A DNA stretch of 64,000 nucleotides. Origin: Burkholderia ambifaria AMMD. GTDB lineage: Bacteria > Pseudomonadota > Gammaproteobacteria > Burkholderiales > Burkholderiaceae. Location: the NCBI RefSeq assembly GCF_000203915.1, contig NC_008391.1, forward strand, positions 1,364,001-1,428,000. The letters run 5' to 3'. Every line of letters starts with the position of its first letter. The stretch's first letter is position 1. Both the position numbers and the translations under genes were made by a program. Under the pieces are notes generated by a model. It saw nothing but the letters and a program-made list of their open reading frames with translations, had not been told where the DNA came from and did not search any database. Shown here one piece after another: positions 60,093 to 64,000 of this stretch.

Positions 60093-60411
60093 TTGATAAC
60101 CGCTTCGTCATACGAAAGCATGATGTTTCAGAAAATTACTGAAAGTAATATGTAATTTTTAGAATGGCTTCCGTAATTTTAAATCCGCTATTTCATCGGA
60201 CGAATGCCGCCTGAGGCCTTGTGCGGCAAGGCCTTGACGGAAGAGTCCCTTTTTTCGTTTTCCGGCCTCGTCGAACTGGCTGACGCTTCAGTCCAATCGA
60301 AAACGACGATGGGCCGACCAATTAATCAGACGATTATCCAAGCCGAATTCCGTTTGGCATTTGATTGAAACAAGAAAGTATTTTGAAATGAATTGCAGTG
60401 ACCGCGGCTGC

Positions 60412-61662
60412 TCAATGATCGCGTTCCAGCGACGTCATGTTCCGCAACGTCGGAAACAGGCGCATCCATGTGAGCGCCACGGCGATCGTCGCCGCGCCGC
60501 CCACCACGATCGCCGCCGGCGCGCCCCACCACGCAGCCGTCACGCCCGATTCGAATTCGCCGAGCTGGTTCGACGTGCCGATGAACAACGAGTTGACCGC
60601 GCTCACGCGCCCGAGCATGTCGTCGGGCGTACGCAACTGCACGAGCGACAGGCGCACGACGACGCTCACCACGTCCGACGCGCCCAACGCCGCCAGCGCG
60701 ATGAGCGACACCGCGAAATGCGTCGACAGCCCGAACACGATTGTCGCGATGCCGAATGCGATCACGCCGCCGAACATCGCGCGGCCCGGCCGCCCCTTCA
60801 GCGGAAAACGCGTGAGCCACAGCGTCCCCGCGAGCGCACCGACCGCCGGCGCCGCGCGCAATGCGCCGAGCCCCCACGGTCCGACCTGCAGGATGTCGCG
60901 TGCATAGATCGGCAGCAGCGCGGTCGCGCCGCCGAACAGCACCGCGAACAGGTCGAGCGACAGCGCGCCGAGGATCGCCGGTTCGCGCCGGATGAACGCG
61001 ATGCCCGAGAACACCGAACGCAGCGTGACCGGCTCGCGAGCCGGCGGCGCGCTGCGCAGCGGAATCGTGCCGCTCAGCACCGCGGCGATCGCGAACGCGA
61101 CCACGCTCGTGCCGAACGCGGCGGGCGCACCGATGCCATACAACAACCCGCCGAAGGCGGGCCCGAGAATCTGCGCGGCCTGGTTGGCGGACGTCGACAG
61201 CGCGGTCGCGCGCGGCAGGTCGCTGCGCGGCACGACGGCCGGCAGCAACGACGACACCGACGGCGATTCGAACGCGCGTGCGGTGCCGACGATCGCCGCG
61301 AGCGCATACACGGCCGGTTCGGTGAGCCCGCCTTTCGCCGCGCCGAACAGGAACACGCCGGCAGCCAGCGCCTCGGCGCTCTGGCAGATCGTCGCGATGC
61401 GCCGGCGGTCGTAGCGGTCGGCCACCTGCCCGACGACGAGCGTCAGCGCGAACATCGGCACGAACTGCGCGAGGCCAACGAGGCCGAGCGCGAACGCGCT
61501 GTGCGTGAGCGAATAGACATACCAGCCGATCGCGACCGACAGGATCTGGAACGCCAGCGACGACATCACGCGCGTGCCCCAGAAACGCTGGAACGGTGCG
61601 TGGCGGAACAGATTGGCGGGTAACGCGGATGCGGTGCTGGCGTCGGGTAACGGGGTGGTCAT
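60412..61662 (-). CDS. MFS transporter, EntS/MFS_3-like exporter
   Basis: Inner-membrane transporter, 416 residues with about 12 helices. The start at 61662 (MTTPLPDASTASALPANLFRHAPFQRFWGTRVMSSLAFQILSVAIGWYVY) begins with the family motif; no good ribosome site is seen. VVGQVADRYDRRRIATICQ is motif A, around residues 85-105. FRRWWGARVMSSLA-like starts are common in enterobactin-exporter relatives. It lies upstream of the iron uptake operon on the same strand, with the Fur site between, so a link with siderophore export is possible but not shown. Drug export is an alternative. Confidence 0.83.
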   Translation of the reverse strand: MTTPLPDASTASALPANLFRHAPFQRFWGTRVMSSLAFQILSVAIGWYVYSLTHSAFALGLVGLAQFVPMFALTLVVGQVADRYDRRRIATICQSAEALAAGVFLFGAAKGGLTEPAVYALAAIVGTARAFESPSVSSLLPAVVPRSDLPRATALSTSANQAAQILGPAFGGLLYGIGAPAAFGTSVVAFAIAAVLSGTIPLRSAPPAREPVTLRSVFSGIAFIRREPAILGALSLDLFAVLFGGATALLPIYARDILQVGPWGLGALRAAPAVGALAGTLWLTRFPLKGRPGRAMFGGVIAFGIATIVFGLSTHFAVSLIALAALGASDVVSVVVRLSLVQLRTPDDMLGRVSAVNSLFIGTSNQLGEFESGVTAAWWGAPAAIVVGGAATIAVALTWMRLFPTLRNMTSLERDH

Positions 61663-61824
61663 CGAGGAGGCGTCATCGGAGGGGAGCCGGCGATCGGATG
61701 CGCGATGCGGCCAAACCGCGATGATATCGCCAACCGCCCCGCGCCGCCCCGCGCCGCCCCTGCCGCGCGCTCGCCCGGCGCCGCGCCGGCGACACCGGCG
61801 CACGCTGCACGACTACGACGCCCC

Positions 61825-61851
61825 AAAAAAAGCGCGAACCGTGGTTCGCGC
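61825..61851 (-). terminator. Intrinsic terminator of the porin gene
   Basis: On the minus strand GCGCGAAC and GTTCGCGC form an 8-bp stem with a four-base loop, followed by seven T. It lies 48 bases after the porin stop. Confidence 0.88.
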
Positions 61852-61898
61852 CAAAGAGAGACCTCGCTGAAGACGTCGAAAGATCTACCTCATCCCAC

Positions 61899-63038
61899 TC
61901 AGAAAGAATGCCGCATGCCGATCCGCACGTCGGCCTGCGTCTGCGTGGTCGACGGCGTGAAGCTGTAGCCGACCACCGCATCGACACCGTGCGACGCGCG
62001 CAGGTAATCGCCGGAGATGTACACGTCGGTGCGCTTCGACAGCAGGTAGTGCAGGCCGGCCGTGCCCTGGTTCCAGTGGTGGCCTTCGAAGCGCGTGTGC
62101 TGGTAGCCCGCGATGAAGCTCAGCGCCGGCGTGAACTGATACAGGCCGCCGCCTTCGTACACCTGCATGTGCGACGACTGGCCGAAGCCCTTGATCGTCG
62201 TGTACGAGTAGTTCGCGTCGAGCGTCAGCTTGCCGATCGTGTAGCTCGTGCCGACGCCGAACGTGCCCTGGCTGTCGACGTCCATCGCGGTATTCGCGAA
62301 CAGGTCGGTGCGCGCGCCGGTCGCCGGATCGACGGTGACGGTCTGCTGGCCGAGGAACGTATGCGTGCCGATCATCGCGTACGGGTCGAACGCGTAGATG
62401 CCGTTCGGGTTGTTCAGGCGCGTGTACGCGGCGCCGATCGAGAAGTCGCCCTTCGTGTAGCTCGCGCCCGCGCTCCATGCGCTGTTGCGGTGGAAGTTGC
62501 CGGCGACGTTGCCGAACGAGTACATCGCGCCGAACTTGAAGCCGCTCAGGTCGTTCGACAGGAATTTGACCGAGTTCGGCAGGCGGTCGCCGTTGAAGCG
62601 GTCGAAGTCGCCCTGGTGGATCGCATAGCCGCTGCCCCACGCGGAGATGTTGTAGATCGATACCAGTTCGTTGGTGATGTCGAGCTGGTTGCCGAACGAC
62701 AGCGTGCCCCAGTCGTTCTGCAGACCGACATAAGCCTGCCGACCGAACTCCGACCCGCCGAAGCCGAGCTGCCCGTTGCCGAGGTGGAAACCGCTCTCGA
62801 GCACGAACACGGCCTTCAGGCCGCCGCCGAGATCTTCCGTGCCTTTCAGGCCGAAACGGTTCCCGTATGCGACGCCGTCGTCGAACTTGACAACGTGCGA
62901 GCCGCCCGTGTTGTTCACGTAGGTGATGCCCGCGTCGAGAATCCCGTACAGCGTCACGCTGCTCTGTGCATGGCCGATGGCGGGAATACAGGCCGCGCAT
63001 GCAAGCGCAGCGGCTACGGCAACTTTCTTTTGCTTCAT
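61899..63038 (-). CDS. Outer-membrane porin (Gram-negative porin family, beta-proteobacterial type)
   Basis: Trimeric 16-strand porin, 379 residues. The start at 63038 has GGGAGG upstream. The signal peptide MKQKKVAVAAALACAACIPAIGHA precedes QSSVTLYGILDAGITYVNN, the classic start of Burkholderia porins. FGLKGTEDLGGGLKAVFVLESGF and FGRQAYVGLQNDWGTLSFGNQ follow, with the C-terminal DVRIGMRHSF ending in the required phenylalanine. It is monocistronic with its own terminator. The neighbouring betaine-type binding protein may share its solutes, but that is inference. Confidence 0.93.
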   Translation of the reverse strand: MKQKKVAVAAALACAACIPAIGHAQSSVTLYGILDAGITYVNNTGGSHVVKFDDGVAYGNRFGLKGTEDLGGGLKAVFVLESGFHLGNGQLGFGGSEFGRQAYVGLQNDWGTLSFGNQLDITNELVSIYNISAWGSGYAIHQGDFDRFNGDRLPNSVKFLSNDLSGFKFGAMYSFGNVAGNFHRNSAWSAGASYTKGDFSIGAAYTRLNNPNGIYAFDPYAMIGTHTFLGQQTVTVDPATGARTDLFANTAMDVDSQGTFGVGTSYTIGKLTLDANYSYTTIKGFGQSSHMQVYEGGGLYQFTPALSFIAGYQHTRFEGHHWNQGTAGLHYLLSKRTDVYISGDYLRASHGVDAVVGYSFTPSTTQTQADVRIGMRHSF

Positions 63039-63257
63039 TATCGACCACCCTCCCTGAACCGTTCGATGGAACGAACCGTGGCCTGGCGCGCGCCGCAATA
63101 CGCCGGCTGATTCGAATTCGGTACGTCTGCTGGCTGCGGTATTTCGTTTTCCGCAATAACGTAGCCATTGGCGAAAAATACAAACCCATATTTCGGGTCA
63201 CCCGTCTGAAGGCGACACCAAATGGTCTCGATGCGACTGGTCGGGAAAACACGGAGA

Positions 63258-63286
63258 CGGGCGGCGCGGCAAAAACCGGCCGCCCG
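63258..63286 (-). terminator. Possible terminator hairpin after the betaine-type binding protein gene
   Basis: CGGGCGGC and GCCGCCCG form an 8-bp stem around a 13-base loop, nine bases after the stop codon on the minus strand. The sequence after it has only a weak T-run (TGTTTT). Confidence 0.4.
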
Positions 63287-63294
63287 GAGGCAGG

Positions 63295-64000
63295 TCAGCG
63301 GGCGTCGAGCGCCGCGCGCACGGCCGGCAGCGCCGGTGTGCCGGACGCGGTCGTCACGCCGTCCAGCCAGCCCTCGACGAGCGCCGGGTCGGCCTTCAGC
63401 ACGTGTTGCGCCGCGAGCGCGGGCGAGGTCTTGTGGTCGAGCATGTCGGCGATGATCCGGTTTTCGACGTCGACCGAGAACGTCATCTGCCGGAACAGGC
63501 GCGCGAGGTTCGCACACTGGCCGGCAAAGCCCGGGCGCGTGACCGTGTTGACCGTCGCGCCGCCGTAGTTCGGACCGAAATACGCGTCGCCGCCCGACAG
63601 GTAGGTGAGGTGGAACTTGGTATTCATCAGATGCGGCTCCCACGCCAGAAAGACGATCCAGCGCTTGTCGCGCACCGCACGCTCGACCTGCGTGAGCATG
63701 CCCGTCTCGCTCGATTCGACGAGCGACCAGTTCGCCGGGCCGAGCGCATGGTCGGACAGCATCCGCTTGATGTTCTGGTTCGCGGGCGCGCCGGGCTCGA
63801 TCCCGTAGATCTTGTCGCCGAAGCGGTCGGCATAGCGCGCGAGATCGGCGAACGTGTGCACGCCCGCGGCCGCGACGTAGTCGGGCACGGCCAGCGTGAA
63901 CTTCGCACCGCTCAGGTTCGCGTGCAGCACGTCGATCGACTTCTCGTCGACGAACGGCTTCACGAGCGGTGCCTGCGCGGGCATCCAGTTGCCGAGGAAC
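63295..64000 (-). CDS. Betaine/choline/carnitine-type ABC transporter binding protein, partial (N-terminus beyond window)
   Basis: C-terminal 234 residues of a ProX/OpuAC-family periplasmic binding protein. The frame runs in from beyond 64000 at FLGNWMPAQAPLVKPFVDEKSIDVLHANLSGAKFTLAVPDY. FGDKIYGIEPGAPANQNIKRML, VFLAWEPHLMNTKFHLTYLSGGDAYFGPNYGG and the final DALVEGWLDG-like region parallel CaiX at 34390-35343, so they are paralogues. FLGNWMPAQ carries the tryptophan expected for a quaternary amine box. The start and signal peptide lie outside the window. Choline, glycine betaine or carnitine are possible ligands. Confidence 0.87.
   Translation of the reverse strand, partial: FLGNWMPAQAPLVKPFVDEKSIDVLHANLSGAKFTLAVPDYVAAAGVHTFADLARYADRFGDKIYGIEPGAPANQNIKRMLSDHALGPANWSLVESSETGMLTQVERAVRDKRWIVFLAWEPHLMNTKFHLTYLSGGDAYFGPNYGGATVNTVTRPGFAGQCANLARLFRQMTFSVDVENRIIADMLDHKTSPALAAQHVLKADPALVEGWLDGVTTASGTPALPAVRAALDAR

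Larger units (their letters stand above)
59891..60411. other. Region upstream of the receptor operon and downstream of the MFS gene
   Basis: About 520 bases. Besides the Fur-controlled promoter it has an AT-rich stretch (60090-60200) with a 6-base inverted repeat ATTACT/AGTAAT around GAA at 60135-60149. That could be a second regulator site. No gene was seen. Confidence 0.45.

Overview
The window is GC-rich, densely coded DNA typical of the beta-proteobacterial genus Burkholderia, most likely a Burkholderia cepacia complex secondary replicon. The call rests on gene content: DUF3331 and DUF4148 genes, a Burkholderia-type porin, a ZmpB-like metalloprotease, and many catabolic operons each with its own regulator. 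No rRNA, tRNA, CRISPR array, insertion sequence or replication origin was seen.

Layout, left to right. (1) 1-4373: a branched-chain amino acid ABC transporter operon on the minus strand (livK, livH, livM, livG; livG is cut by the window edge), with a consensus sigma-70 promoter and a hairpin between livK and livH. (2) 4873-7939: a secreted hypothetical protein, then an AT-richer patch with a lone AAA-type ATPase starting at TTG; this looks horizontally acquired. (3) 7940-10509: a complete yfiR-yfiN-yfiB cyclic-di-GMP signalling operon. (4) 10957-17586: a D-amino-acid scavenging cluster (LysR regulator, D-aminoacylase, MFS transporter, amidase, DadA-like FAD oxidoreductase). (5) 17597-26876: a nine-gene minus-strand operon for non-phosphorylative L-fucose-type sugar oxidation (dehydrogenase, lactonase, dehydratase, second dehydrogenase, diketo-acid hydrolase), a ribose-type ABC importer and a FadR-like regulator, with a promoter and candidate operator. 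(6) 26928-29568: small genes, a frameshifted short-chain dehydrogenase and several intrinsic terminators, two of them with no obvious upstream gene. (7) 29607-35343: an L-carnitine catabolic cluster (caiX, BKACE, carnitine dehydrogenase, thioesterase, esterase, gamma-butyrobetaine hydroxylase-like dioxygenase).

(8) 35653-39058: a GbpR-like LysR regulator and a maeB-type malic enzyme. (9) 39059-40990: a second AT-richer patch with a tiny ORF coupled to an MFS exporter and a truncated methyltransferase. (10) 41028-45925: a class-V aminotransferase, a SulP anion transporter and a CYTH-CHAD protein. (11) 45954-49932: an aromatic/methylamine dehydrogenase operon (large subunit, maturation proteins E and D, TTQ small subunit, two c-type cytochromes), divergent from an AraC regulator at 50175. 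(12) 51271-56220: a GlxA-type regulator, the secreted metalloprotease and an M28 aminopeptidase behind a long structured leader, and a YbjQ protein. (13) 56242-60092: an iron-uptake operon (TonB receptor, PiuC, PepSY membrane protein) under a Fur-box promoter. (14) 60412-64000: an EntS-like MFS exporter, a porin with its terminator, and a betaine/choline-type binding protein cut by the right edge.

The overall theme is scavenging of host or plant nitrogen and carbon compounds (carnitine, amines, D-amino acids, fucose, peptides), each cluster pairing uptake, enzymes and a local regulator. Two AT-rich patches, at 5.5-7.9 kb and 39.1-41.0 kb, interrupt this pattern and hold the least explained genes.
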